A stretch of 64,000 bases of DNA from Duganella sp. Root336D2 (lineage in GTDB: Bacteria; Pseudomonadota; Gammaproteobacteria; Burkholderiales; Burkholderiaceae_D): assembly GCF_001425005.1 (NCBI RefSeq), contig NZ_LMDB01000001.1, positions 250,393 through 314,392 on the forward strand. Direction: 5' to 3'. The stretch's first letter is position 1; every line of letters starts with the position of its first letter. Shown here piece after piece: positions 54,334 to 63,166 of the stretch. The notes beneath the pieces were generated by a model that was not told the origin of the DNA, did not search any database, and saw only the letters and a program-made list of their open reading frames with translations. The translations under genes and the position numbers were made by a program.

Positions 54334-56312
54334 TTCACCTCCAGTTCGAATCCATTGGCAGGCAGGTCGTCCGCGCTGAACAGGTTGATGAATGGCGCGT
54401 CGGCCCAGGCGTAGCGTACTTTGCTTATGCCCGGTGTCGCGGCGCCGTGCAAGGTGACCGTGTCGCCGCTGGCAGTCGCGTGGGCGTATTTGCACGCGTC
54501 TTTCCCGCAGACCTCGAATCCGATCGCCGTGTCCGACGAATAGGTGCGCAGCCCGCCGTTGGTATCGGCAAATCGGATCACGATGTCCTTTCCGCTGCGG
54601 CGTGCGGATACTGCTTGCGGTCCGCCTGGCGTGATCGCTTCACCGTATGCGACCACCCGGGCGGCCCTGGCCAGGCGTGCGCCGACGATCGATTTCTGCG
54701 CCGGATGGATATCGGAACGGTCGCCGAAATCGAACGTCACGGCCAGGCCTGCGTGCGGATCGTTGCGCACCGCCGCCGACTGTGCCTCGCGTAGTTCGGC
54801 CCACGCAGAATAGCCAGGCCTGGTCGCCACCGACCCGAATGAGGTCAGCTGCGCGACCACGAACGGCAGGCCAGGCTGTGCAAATGTCTTGCGCCAGTCG
54901 TCGAACAGCAGCGGCAGCAGGCGACGGTACTCCCGCGCGGCGCCAGCGTTTGCCTCGCCTTGGTACCACGCCGCCAGTTTGAACTTGTACCCCCGCAGCG
55001 GTGCGAGCATGCCGTTGTACAGCGTGGTCAGGCTGGTCGGCGGTTCCCATGGCGTAGGGGGCTGGGTAGCCTTGAAGCGGGACCCGATCTGGTACTTCCA
55101 GCGCGCCGGCAAGACTATCCTTGAACCGTCCGCCGTCAGCAGGACCCGCTGGTCCGCCGGGCTCAGCAGCCCACCGCCGTTATCGTCGTCCAGGACGCGG
55201 ACCGCGATGACGTTCCGTCCCGCCCTCAGCACACCCTTCGGCACCGCGTACTCGCGCCCAGACCACCAATTGGTGCTGGCGCCAACCCGCACCCCATTGA
55301 CCCAGGTGGTGTCGGCGCTCGCAATCTGCCCAAGCAGTAGCTGCGTCACGCCAGCGGCCTGCTGCGCGGTCAGATCGAGCGTGCTACGGAACCATGCGAC
55401 ACCGCGATGTTTTCTGACCGCTTCGATGCCGGATTCGCTCCAGCGCCCGCCCGGTTCCATCCCTGGCCAGGCGCTGTCGTCAAAATCCGGCCCGGCCCAG
55501 GCCTGCTGCGCGCGGGCGGCTGGATCGACGCTGGCCCACCAGGCTTCCTGCCGCTCTTCCTCGGCACGCATGCCCGCTGCCACATCAGCTCCATACGCAT
55601 CCACCACGTCCAGCGCCTGGCCATAGCTGCCAGACTTGCGCATGGACTCACCGCTGATCCAGCTCTGGATCGAACTGCCGCCCCAGCTGGCATTGACGAA
55701 ACCGACCGGAACCCCGTACTGGCGGTGCAAGGTGCGGGCCATGTAATAGCAAACGGCGGACGCCTGGCCGGTGGACTGCGCTCCAGCCACCTGCCATTGC
55801 GGCGCCGTCTTGAATTCATCACGCAGCACTGGCGAGCTGTCGCGCACGATATTGGCGAAGCGGATGTGCGGATTGGCAGAGAAGGCGACATCCATCGGCG
55901 CATTGGTTGCATTGGCCATTGGCAGCTCCATGTTCGACTGCCCGCCGCACAGGAAGACGTCTCCCACCATGATGTCATTCAGGGTGGCAGCACTGCCGTT
56001 TGAGCTGACGCCCAACACATAGGGCCCTCCCGCCGCCATGGCCGGCAGTTCGGCGCGCCACTTGCCGCGGCTATCGGCCGTGACTTGCACCGTCCCGGTG
56101 CCAAGCGTCACGCTCACGATGGCGGCAGGCGCCGCCCGGCCCCAGGTCACGATGGGCTGGCCGCGCTGCAGCACAGCATGATCGCCGAAGATCGCGGCGA
56201 AGGACGGGGCCTGTGCCGCGGCAACCGGCGGGGCGCCAGCGGCAAATGCAAACGTTCCCACGGCTGCGAGCAGCATTTGCTTGATGTGATGCCTGTTTAT
56301 TGACGATTTCAT
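54330..56312 (-). CDS. SGNH acetylesterase with inserted jelly-roll (sialate-O-acetylesterase/CE20 type)
   Basis: 660 residues from ATG 56312. Signal peptide ends AAAQ. Catalytic blocks: Ser in CGGQSNME (about 124), NASWGGSSIQSW, AAWYQGEAN, and Asp/His in RSDIHPAQ (about 533). A jelly-roll of about 115 residues (WAGPDFDDSAWPGME to RVLDDDNGG) is inserted between the SGNH halves, the layout of the CE20 xyloglucan acetylesterase described from Xanthomonas. It should remove acetyl groups from galactosyl side chains so that galactosidases can act. First gene of the five-gene operon; promoter module 9 lies just upstream. Confidence 0.85.
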   Translation of the reverse strand: MKSSINRHHIKQMLLAAVGTFAFAAGAPPVAAAQAPSFAAIFGDHAVLQRGQPIVTWGRAAPAAIVSVTLGTGTVQVTADSRGKWRAELPAMAAGGPYVLGVSSNGSAATLNDIMVGDVFLCGGQSNMELPMANATNAPMDVAFSANPHIRFANIVRDSSPVLRDEFKTAPQWQVAGAQSTGQASAVCYYMARTLHRQYGVPVGFVNASWGGSSIQSWISGESMRKSGSYGQALDVVDAYGADVAAGMRAEEERQEAWWASVDPAARAQQAWAGPDFDDSAWPGMEPGGRWSESGIEAVRKHRGVAWFRSTLDLTAQQAAGVTQLLLGQIASADTTWVNGVRVGASTNWWSGREYAVPKGVLRAGRNVIAVRVLDDDNGGGLLSPADQRVLLTADGSRIVLPARWKYQIGSRFKATQPPTPWEPPTSLTTLYNGMLAPLRGYKFKLAAWYQGEANAGAAREYRRLLPLLFDDWRKTFAQPGLPFVVAQLTSFGSVATRPGYSAWAELREAQSAAVRNDPHAGLAVTFDFGDRSDIHPAQKSIVGARLARAARVVAYGEAITPGGPQAVSARRSGKDIVIRFADTNGGLRTYSSDTAIGFEVCGKDACKYAHATASGDTVTLHGAATPGISKVRYAWADAPFINLFSADDLPANGFELEVK

Positions 56313-56346
56313 TCGTTGCGGTCTACCGGCTGGCTGGATCAACCTC

Positions 56347-56408
56347 ATTGTGCGAGCGGCGCCAAAGCGGTGGCAATTGCGAAAGTTAACAAGCAGGCCA
56401 ACGATATT
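56347..56408 (-). promoter_or_regulatory. Locus operator-promoter module 9 (drives the CE20-CE4-GH97-GH31-GH27 operon)
   Basis: Read leftward: AATATCGTTGGCCTGC, TTGTTAACTTTCGCAATTG, -35 TTGCCA, 18-bp spacer, -10 CACAAT (complement of 56347-56352), 34 bases before the ATG at 56312. GH29-2 starts 100 bases to the right and may share the bound activator. Confidence 0.8.
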
Positions 56409-56508
56409 TCGCACTTTCCCCCAAAACGCACGGCATCGCTTGCCCGGGCGGTCGAATGTAATTAACCTGTCTCCGCCATCTGAAGTTCACAATATCCGGA
56501 GACCACCC

Positions 56509-58047
56509 ATGCCCAATCGCCGCGCCACGCTGCTCGCGTTTGCCGCCCCACTGCTTACCTTGTGCGTGCCGATCCCGGCAGTCCACGCCGAGGATTTGCC
56601 CGTCCAGTTGAGCACCGTTGCCGGTCCGTTCCGCGCGGACGCCGCATCGTTCAAAACCTACCAGGCGCCCGACTGGTTCCGCGACGCCAAGTTCGGCATC
56701 TGGTCGCACTGGGGGCCGCAATCCGTGCCGCGCGCCGGCGACTGGTATGCGCGCAATATGTATATTTACGGTACCGCGCAATACAAACACCACCTTGAGC
56801 ACTACGGCCACCCATCGAAGTCCGGCTACAAGGACATCATCCCCCTGTGGAAAGCCGAGAAATTCGACCCCGAAGCGTTGATGGCCTTGTACAAGAACGC
56901 TGGCGCGCGCTACTTCGTCAGCATGGGCGTGCACCATGACAATTTCGACCTGTGGGACTCGCGCCATCACGAGTGGAACGCCGTGAAAACAGGTCCAAAG
57001 CGCGATATCGTCGGCGACTGGAAGAAAGCCGCCCTCAAAGCCGGCTTGCGCTTCGGGGTTTCGGAGCACCTCGGCGCCAGCTACGGCTGGTTCGCACCCA
57101 GCCATGGCTACGATCAGGCCTGGCCCATGCTGGGCGTGGACTATGATGGCGCCGATCCGAAGTACGCCTCGCTCTACCATCGCGCCCACAACCAGCCGTA
57201 CCGCAGTTCAAGCACCTGGTACACCACCGATGCACGCTTCCACCAGGAATGGTTCAACCGCATCACCGACCTTGTGACGCGCTATCAGCCAGACCTGCTC
57301 TACTCCGACGGTGGCATTCCTTTTGGTACGGTAGGGCGTACCCTGCTGGCAAACTTCTACAACGCCAGCATCGCCAACCACGGCGGCAAGCTGGAAGCGG
57401 TCTACAACCACAAGGAGATCGGTTCCGGCGAGTTCATACGCGAAGCCGGCGTACAGGACGTGGAGCGCGGGGTCATGGATCACATCAATCCCCTGCCCTG
57501 GCAAACCGACACCTCCATTGGCGACTGGTTCTACAGCGAGGGCTACAAGTACAAGAGCACGAGCGAAGTGGTCCATATGCTGGCCGATATCGTCAGCAAG
57601 AACGGCAACCTGCTGCTGAACGTGGTGCAATACCCTGACGGCAGCTTGCCGCCGGAGCCAATGCGCTTCCTGCAGGAGATGGCGGCCTGGATGGCCATCA
57701 ATGGCGAGGCCATCTACGGCACCCGTCCCTGGAAGACCTTCGGCGAGGGTCCGACAAAGGCATCGTCCGGCCACTTCAAGGAAGATACCGCCTACACGCC
57801 GCAGGATATCCGCTTCACCACAAAAGCGGGAGCGATTTACGCCATCACGCTCGGCACGCCAGCCAAGCCGGTGCGCATCGAGTCGCTGGGCCGCAAATCC
57901 GGACTCGAGCCGCGTGCGGTGAAGGCAGTCACCCTGCTTGGCAGCAGCACGACGCTGCGCTGGCAGCAAACCGATGAGGCATTGACCATCGAGCTACCGG
58001 CCAGCCTGCCGTCGCAAATGGCCTCCAGCTTCAAGGTCAGCTTCTAA
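56509..58047 (+). CDS. Secreted GH29 alpha-L-fucosidase (GH29-2)
   Basis: 512 residues from ATG 56509, with GGAG ten bases upstream. Signal peptide ends VHAE. GH29 barrel: WFRDAKFGIWSHWGPQSVP, SMGVHHDNFDLWDSRHHEWN, nucleophile Asp267 in LLYSDGGIP, NGNLLLNVVQYPDG; C-terminal sandwich. It differs from GH29-1 around the active site and has a longer insertion between GASYGWFAPSHG and the nucleophile, so the two fucosidases probably serve different linkages. Followed co-directionally by GH74-3 after 153 bases. Confidence 0.89.
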   Translation: MPNRRATLLAFAAPLLTLCVPIPAVHAEDLPVQLSTVAGPFRADAASFKTYQAPDWFRDAKFGIWSHWGPQSVPRAGDWYARNMYIYGTAQYKHHLEHYGHPSKSGYKDIIPLWKAEKFDPEALMALYKNAGARYFVSMGVHHDNFDLWDSRHHEWNAVKTGPKRDIVGDWKKAALKAGLRFGVSEHLGASYGWFAPSHGYDQAWPMLGVDYDGADPKYASLYHRAHNQPYRSSSTWYTTDARFHQEWFNRITDLVTRYQPDLLYSDGGIPFGTVGRTLLANFYNASIANHGGKLEAVYNHKEIGSGEFIREAGVQDVERGVMDHINPLPWQTDTSIGDWFYSEGYKYKSTSEVVHMLADIVSKNGNLLLNVVQYPDGSLPPEPMRFLQEMAAWMAINGEAIYGTRPWKTFGEGPTKASSGHFKEDTAYTPQDIRFTTKAGAIYAITLGTPAKPVRIESLGRKSGLEPRAVKAVTLLGSSTTLRWQQTDEALTIELPASLPSQMASSFKVSF

Positions 58048-58200
58048 TACCGTGTAAATCTTTACAACTTCCTGCACATTCAAGGTTTTCTAGCCGCGAA
58101 TGCGAAAAATGGTTTTGGCCTCGACGTAGTCTGGTTCTGTCGGACCATCCGGTCCGATATTCCAACAATCACGGCATCACATTTTTCTTGGAGCTTAAGG

Positions 58201-60558
58201 ATGAAGAAGCAAACCCTTGCCCTCGCCTGCCTCGTGGCAGGCCTGGCGGCAGGCTGCGGTGGCGAAAGCAGTCCCGCCACCCAGTCGCCATCTTTCGCCG
58301 CTACCGTCACCACCAGCAGCGCCGCCGGCACGGCAACCGGCAGCCGCTGGATGAACGTCAAATTCGGCGGCAGCGGCTACGTGCCCGGCCTGGTATTCCA
58401 CCCTACCAGCCCGAATGTCCTGTACGCGCGCACCGACATGGGAGGAAGCTATCGCTGGGAGGCAGCGACCTCGACGTGGATTCCGATTACCGATGGTTTC
58501 GGGATTCGCGAAGAGTTCTTCAACGGTGCCGAAAGCATTGCCCTGGACGCCAGCGACGACAAGCGCGTCTACCTGGTCACAGGCCTGTACGACTGGGCCG
58601 GCAGCAATGGCCGCCTCTACATCTCCAGCGATCGCGGCGACAACTGGACACATGTCGACCTGCCCTTCCGCGTCGGTTCCAACGATCCGGGCCGAGCCAT
58701 TGGCGAACGCCTGATGGTCGATCCCAACCAGTCCTCGGTCCTGTTTTACGGCTCGCGCACAGCGGGTTTGTGGAAGAGCTCGGACCATGGCCAGAACTGG
58801 GCGCAGGTAACTTCGCTGTCGTCGTTCCAGTATCCCGCCGACCAGATCCCCAGCCTGCCCGGGCGTACCTCGGGCGGCATCGAAGGCGTATTGTTCGATA
58901 CCTCCAGCACCGGCGCGGGTGCGGCCACGCAGGGTATTTACGCCACCGTGGCGCCGGACTATGCCAATGCGGCCGGCTTGAGTTTCAGCCTGTACAAGTC
59001 GACCGACGGCGGTGCCAGCTGGACGGGCATCGCGACGCCGGTAAGCGGCTACCACATCCCGCATATGGTCCGCGCCAGGGACGGCATGATCTACATGGTG
59101 TTCACCCGTGACATCGGCCCGGGCGCCGGCGGTCCCGCCAGGCTCTACAAATTTGACGGCAGCAACTGGACGCTGTTGAAGGGCTACGACACCGAACAGT
59201 GGGTCAACTTCGGTCTCGGCGGCCTGTCGGTCCATGGCTCCGGCCCGACCACCCGCATTGCACTGGGCGTCACGAATTCCTGGGGCAACTGGCAAGGCCA
59301 GCCAATCGTGCAGTTGTCGGATGACGCCGGCCAGAGCTGGCGCGAAATTGCCTCGATGACGCCGCACACCCCGTCCGGCCCGGACTTCGCCGGCTGGATC
59401 GACGACGTCGAAATCGACCCGAACAACCCCGACCGCATCCTGCATGTCTTCGGCGGCGGCGTGTGGGGAACCAGCAACGCATCGGCGGCGGCGCCGGCCT
59501 GGAACCTGGACGTGAACGGTCTCGAGGAAACTGCCACGCTCGGCCTGGCGACGCCGCCCAAGGGCGCCAGCTACACGCTGCTCAGAAGTTCGGGCGATAT
59601 CGGCATGCACGTGCAGACCGAGCTCCTGAAGACGCCGACGCGCGGCCCGCGCGGCTGGTTCGGCAACGGCAATAGCGCCGACATGGCCTGGTCCACGCCT
59701 TCCTATATCGCAGCGATCGGTACTCCCGTGTGGAACACGCCCAACGTCGCCGGCGCCTATTCCAGCGACTCCGGCCTGAGCTGGACGGCGTTTGCTGCCA
59801 ACCACCCTGACGGCGTGGCCAACACGGGAGGTGAATCCAACATCGCGGTCACGAAGCCGGGCCATATCGTCTGGGCGCCGTCCAATTCCCGGCCCGCCTA
59901 TACCACCGATAACGGTGCAAGCTGGAGCTATACCAACCTGCCGGCCCTGGGCGCCGTAGGCATCAACCGCGGCTACCGCGTGGTTGCCGACCGCAAGAAT
60001 CCCAACAAGGTGTACGCCTACAACTCGGGCGGCGCATGGTGGAACCAGTGGTCGGACAGCGCGCATTTCTGGACCTCGACCGATGGTGGGCACACTTTCA
60101 CCGAAAGCACCACATTGACTGCGGCGGGCGCACTGGTGGCCGACTTCGGCCACACCTCGCTTGCAGTGAATCCGAATGCGGAAGGCGATATCTGGCTGGC
60201 CGACGGCTTCAGCATCTTCCATTCCACCGATTCAGGGGCGAACTGGACCAGGCTGGCAGCTACGGCGCCGATCTGGGGCAGACAGCCGTCCTGGATGTAT
60301 CCGGAGGTGTATGGCGCAACTTCCATCGCACTGGGCAGGGCACCTGCCGGTGCCGCGTACTCGTCGTCCATTTACATCGTGGGCACGATCAACGGCGTCT
60401 GGGGCGTGCACCGCTCCGACGACGGCGGCGTGAACTGGCGCCGGATCAATGACGACAAGCACCAGTACGCCGGCCTGGGCAACCTTGCTGCGGACCAGTC
60501 GGTGCCAGGACGCGTATTCGCCAGCGCCGCCGGCCGCGGCGTCGTATTCAGCTACTGA
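58201..60558 (+). CDS. GH74 endo-xyloglucanase, lipoprotein (GH74-3)
   Basis: 785 residues; ATG 58201 follows GGAGCTTAAGG. Lipobox LAAGC, shorter linker than GH74-1. Double seven-bladed propeller with Asp-box strands. Catalytic Asp79 in TDMGGSYRW and Asp466 in RSSGDIGMH. Along its length it is highly similar to GH74-1 (for example the shared GYHIPHMVRA and GPGAGGP segments), so the pair are recent paralogues on opposite sides of the locus. No copy of the locus promoter module is visible in the 153 bases upstream. Confidence 0.93.
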   Translation: MKKQTLALACLVAGLAAGCGGESSPATQSPSFAATVTTSSAAGTATGSRWMNVKFGGSGYVPGLVFHPTSPNVLYARTDMGGSYRWEAATSTWIPITDGFGIREEFFNGAESIALDASDDKRVYLVTGLYDWAGSNGRLYISSDRGDNWTHVDLPFRVGSNDPGRAIGERLMVDPNQSSVLFYGSRTAGLWKSSDHGQNWAQVTSLSSFQYPADQIPSLPGRTSGGIEGVLFDTSSTGAGAATQGIYATVAPDYANAAGLSFSLYKSTDGGASWTGIATPVSGYHIPHMVRARDGMIYMVFTRDIGPGAGGPARLYKFDGSNWTLLKGYDTEQWVNFGLGGLSVHGSGPTTRIALGVTNSWGNWQGQPIVQLSDDAGQSWREIASMTPHTPSGPDFAGWIDDVEIDPNNPDRILHVFGGGVWGTSNASAAAPAWNLDVNGLEETATLGLATPPKGASYTLLRSSGDIGMHVQTELLKTPTRGPRGWFGNGNSADMAWSTPSYIAAIGTPVWNTPNVAGAYSSDSGLSWTAFAANHPDGVANTGGESNIAVTKPGHIVWAPSNSRPAYTTDNGASWSYTNLPALGAVGINRGYRVVADRKNPNKVYAYNSGGAWWNQWSDSAHFWTSTDGGHTFTESTTLTAAGALVADFGHTSLAVNPNAEGDIWLADGFSIFHSTDSGANWTRLAATAPIWGRQPSWMYPEVYGATSIALGRAPAGAAYSSSIYIVGTINGVWGVHRSDDGGVNWRRINDDKHQYAGLGNLAADQSVPGRVFASAAGRGVVFSY

Positions 60559-60587
60559 TGACGCCAGCCACAACTTTCGGAGACCCT

Positions 60588-61169
60588 ATGAAATTCAAAT
60601 CCATCCTCGCCGCCATCGCCCTTGGCGCGGCAGCCAGCAGCGCCAACGCAACCATCCTGAGCTTCGACAGCCTCACCGGCTTCATGTACGGCAACGGCTT
60701 TCCACTGGCAGCAGGCATGAACTATGACGGTTCGAACCTGAGCTATGTGGAAGCCGGTTTCCAGCTGACCTTGCACGCGCCCAACGCAGCACCCGGTTCG
60801 GCAAACCTCGGCACCGGCACGTTCGAGCCCCAGACCTTCAACTGGCACGACGGCCTCGACAACGGACTGGACACCTTCGTGACGCTGACCCGCGTTGGCG
60901 GCGGACTGTTCAACCTGAAGAGCTTCGATTACCTGGTCGATGTAAGCAAGGTGTCGGCCGACGGCAAGCTGCTCGGCGCCATCCAGGATGCAGGCAGCTG
61001 GACTGCGGCGCTGACCGGCATCGCAGAACTGCGCTTAAGCTCGGGCGCCTTCAACCAGATCGACAATATCGAGGTGGCAGAAGCGGCGAATGCCGTGCCG
61101 CTGCCAGGCACGCTGGCGCTGATGCTGGGAGGGCTGACCGCCGCCTCCCTGGTGCGCCGCCGTAGCTGA
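60588..61169 (+). CDS. PEP-CTERM-like secreted protein
   Basis: 193 residues from ATG 60588, with GGAG seven bases upstream. Signal peptide MKFKSILAAIALGAAASSANA. The middle is a beta-rich domain without recognised family. The C-terminus has the tripartite sorting form: VPLPGTLALMLGGL hydrophobic stretch and a final RRRS; VPLP replaces the usual VPEP. It would be exported and processed by an exosortase. It begins 29 bases after GH74-3 and may be co-transcribed with it, so a role on extracellular glycan is possible but unproven. Confidence 0.75.
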   Translation: MKFKSILAAIALGAAASSANATILSFDSLTGFMYGNGFPLAAGMNYDGSNLSYVEAGFQLTLHAPNAAPGSANLGTGTFEPQTFNWHDGLDNGLDTFVTLTRVGGGLFNLKSFDYLVDVSKVSADGKLLGAIQDAGSWTAALTGIAELRLSSGAFNQIDNIEVAEAANAVPLPGTLALMLGGLTAASLVRRRS

Positions 61170-61180
61170 TCCCTGGCTTT

Positions 61181-61214
61181 GCCATACCGGGGTAGCCTGC
61201 TACCCCGGTATGGC
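61181..61214. terminator. Perfect 15-bp inverted repeat overlapping the MDR gene end
   Basis: GCCATACCGGGGTAG, loop CCTG, then its exact reverse complement. It lies between convergent genes and its right arm encodes the last residues and stop of the MDR gene. No T-run follows on either strand. It probably terminates or stabilises both transcripts. Confidence 0.7.
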
Positions 61215-62234
61215 ATCACTTGCCGCCTCGGAAGCCACCATTTGCACAACCACTTTGCCTTTCGCCCGGCCTTGCCCGAGATAGGCCAGCCCCTCCTTTG
61301 CCTGGGCAAAGGGAAACACTTTATCGACCACGGGACGCAGGCGCGACGCGGCAAGGTGTTCGCCGATCTTTGCCAATTGCCGGCCATCCGGACGAACAAA
61401 CAGGAAGGAATAGCTGGACGCACGCTGTCGCGCGAGACGGATGATTTTCCAGCTCAGCAGGCCGAACACGAACTTCATCAGGAAGTTCATGCCGCGCTGC
61501 CGTGCGAACGCGGCATCCGGCGGCCCGATCAGCGAGACGATCTTGCTGCCTGGCGCAACGACCTGCAGGGACTTTTCCAGCTCGCCGCCGCGCAGTGTCG
61601 CAAGTATCACGTCGCAGTCGCGCAGCAGCTCTTCGAACTCCTGCTTCTTATAATCGATCACTTCGTCCGCGCCCAGCTGGCGCACCAATTCCACATTGGC
61701 GGTGCTGGTCGTCGTTGCGACCCTGGCGCCGAACAGTTTCGCCAACTGGATGGCAAAACTGCCGATACCTCCGGCGCCCGCCGGAATAAAGACCTTCTGG
61801 CCAGGCTGCAGCCTGGCACGTTCGGCGAACGCTTGCCATGAAGTCAGGCCTACCATTGGAATTGACGCGGCCTGCACAAAGTCCAGGTTCTCCGGCTTAA
61901 GCGCTGCCGCGTGCTCCGGCACCGCAGCATATTCGGCAAGCGTGCCGGCGCCCAGGTCGAAGGTGCTGGCAAAGACCGCGTCCCCGACTTTGAATCGGGT
62001 CACCCGGCTCCCCGTCTCCACCACAATACCCGCAAGGTCGCTGCCCATGGTTGCCGGCAGCCGGAGTTTGATGAGGGGTTTGAAACTCCCCGTCGGAATC
62101 ATGTTATCGATGGGATTAAGGCCGGCTGCGTACACCTGCACCAGGATCTCATCCGGTTTAATCGCGGGTCGCGGAAGGTCCGCGAACTCGACATGCTTTG
62201 CGCCGCCGTAGCGCTTTAAAACGAGTGCTTTCAT
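61200..62234 (-). CDS. MDR-family zinc-independent quinone oxidoreductase-like protein
   Basis: 344 residues from ATG 62234. Medium-chain reductase of the quinone oxidoreductase group: AAGLNPIDNMIP, GSDLAGIV, Rossmann segment VFIPAGAGGIGSFAIQLAKLFGA; no zinc-binding Cys/His set. It reduces quinones or enones with NADPH. Follows the SDR gene by 44 bases on the same strand and is probably under the same TetR control. Not evidently linked to xyloglucan. Confidence 0.82.
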   Translation of the reverse strand: MKALVLKRYGGAKHVEFADLPRPAIKPDEILVQVYAAGLNPIDNMIPTGSFKPLIKLRLPATMGSDLAGIVVETGSRVTRFKVGDAVFASTFDLGAGTLAEYAAVPEHAAALKPENLDFVQAASIPMVGLTSWQAFAERARLQPGQKVFIPAGAGGIGSFAIQLAKLFGARVATTTSTANVELVRQLGADEVIDYKKQEFEELLRDCDVILATLRGGELEKSLQVVAPGSKIVSLIGPPDAAFARQRGMNFLMKFVFGLLSWKIIRLARQRASSYSFLFVRPDGRQLAKIGEHLAASRLRPVVDKVFPFAQAKEGLAYLGQGRAKGKVVVQMVASEAASDAIPG

Positions 62235-62278
62235 TGGAATTTTCCCGAATGGTTTCAACAGATACCCCGGACCTTGCG

Positions 62279-63082
62279 CTATGCCAGGCCCAGATCCTTG
62301 CGCAGCCCTGCGTCCACCAGGCCGGCCGGCGCGTATGAGCGTAAAAGGCGCAGGCGCCTTGCCAGGGCTCCGGCGGTGTAACGCGGTTTTGGTTTGCCCG
62401 CCAGGGCCGCTTTCAATACCGTTTCCGCTACGACCCCCGGGCCTTCGGCGCTTGCCATCGCCTGCTGCACCCTGCGCGCGACGGTGTTGCGCACTTCGCC
62501 GTATGCTTCCAGCGTGGCGTCGGGCTGCAGCAGGTTGGCGTCGAACGGTGTCCTCGTGTATGCCGGTTCGATCACGATGGAACGAATGCCCCAGTGACGC
62601 AATTCGTGGTCCAGCGATTCCGAATAGCCTTCAATGGCATGCTTGCTGGCCGCATACAATGCGCCGTAAGGCATCGGCAGGATGCCCAGCACGGAACCGA
62701 TGTGTACGATGCGCCCCTTTCCCCTCGCCCGCATATGCGGCAGCACGGCGCGCGTCATGCGAACGACACCAAAGAAGTTGGTGTCGAACATCGCCTGCGC
62801 CTGTGCGATGGAGCTTTCCTCCGCCCCCGCTGGCGCCACACCAAAGCCAGCGTTGTTGACCAGCAAATCAATGCCCCCTTCCGCCGCGATCACGGCCGCG
62901 ACCGCGGCCTGCACCGAATCGTCGCTCGTCACATCGAGGGAAAGCATCGTGTATGCCCCTGTCCCCGCCTGGGCGCCGCGGCGGCTGGTGCCGTACACCT
63001 TGAAGCCCGCCTCCGACAGGCGCGTTGCCGTCGCCTCGCCAATGCCGGACGAAGCGCCGGTAACCAAAGCGATCTTTTTCAT
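62279..63082 (-). CDS. SDR-family oxidoreductase
   Basis: 267 residues. Classical SDR: LVTGASSGIGEA cofactor motif, NNAG, catalytic Ser in HIGSVLG and YAASK. Substrate unknown. First gene of a two-gene unit with the MDR reductase, preceded by a palindrome (63111-63128) and the TetR gene, a common arrangement for stress- or solvent-induced reductases. Confidence 0.84.
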   Translation of the reverse strand: MKKIALVTGASSGIGEATATRLSEAGFKVYGTSRRGAQAGTGAYTMLSLDVTSDDSVQAAVAAVIAAEGGIDLLVNNAGFGVAPAGAEESSIAQAQAMFDTNFFGVVRMTRAVLPHMRARGKGRIVHIGSVLGILPMPYGALYAASKHAIEGYSESLDHELRHWGIRSIVIEPAYTRTPFDANLLQPDATLEAYGEVRNTVARRVQQAMASAEGPGVVAETVLKAALAGKPKPRYTAGALARRLRLLRSYAPAGLVDAGLRKDLGLA

Positions 63083-63110
63083 GCCAGATTCCTCTCAAAT
63101 CGATTACGCA

Positions 63111-63128
63111 ATATGATGCGTATCATAT
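63111..63128. promoter_or_regulatory. Candidate TetR operator
   Basis: ATATGATGCGTATCATAT, a palindrome with two mismatched centre positions, 29 bases before the SDR start. A partial copy (ATCATATACCAT) lies at the TetR gene's own start near 63771-63782. Confidence 0.6.
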
Positions 63129-63166
63129 TTCATGCCAAAAAAAAGGCGCCGCCGCAGCGCCCCGCT

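Noticed and set aside
58048..58200. Promoter module before GH74-3
   Set aside because: No stretch in the 153 bases matches the core or has a -10 at the fixed spacing.
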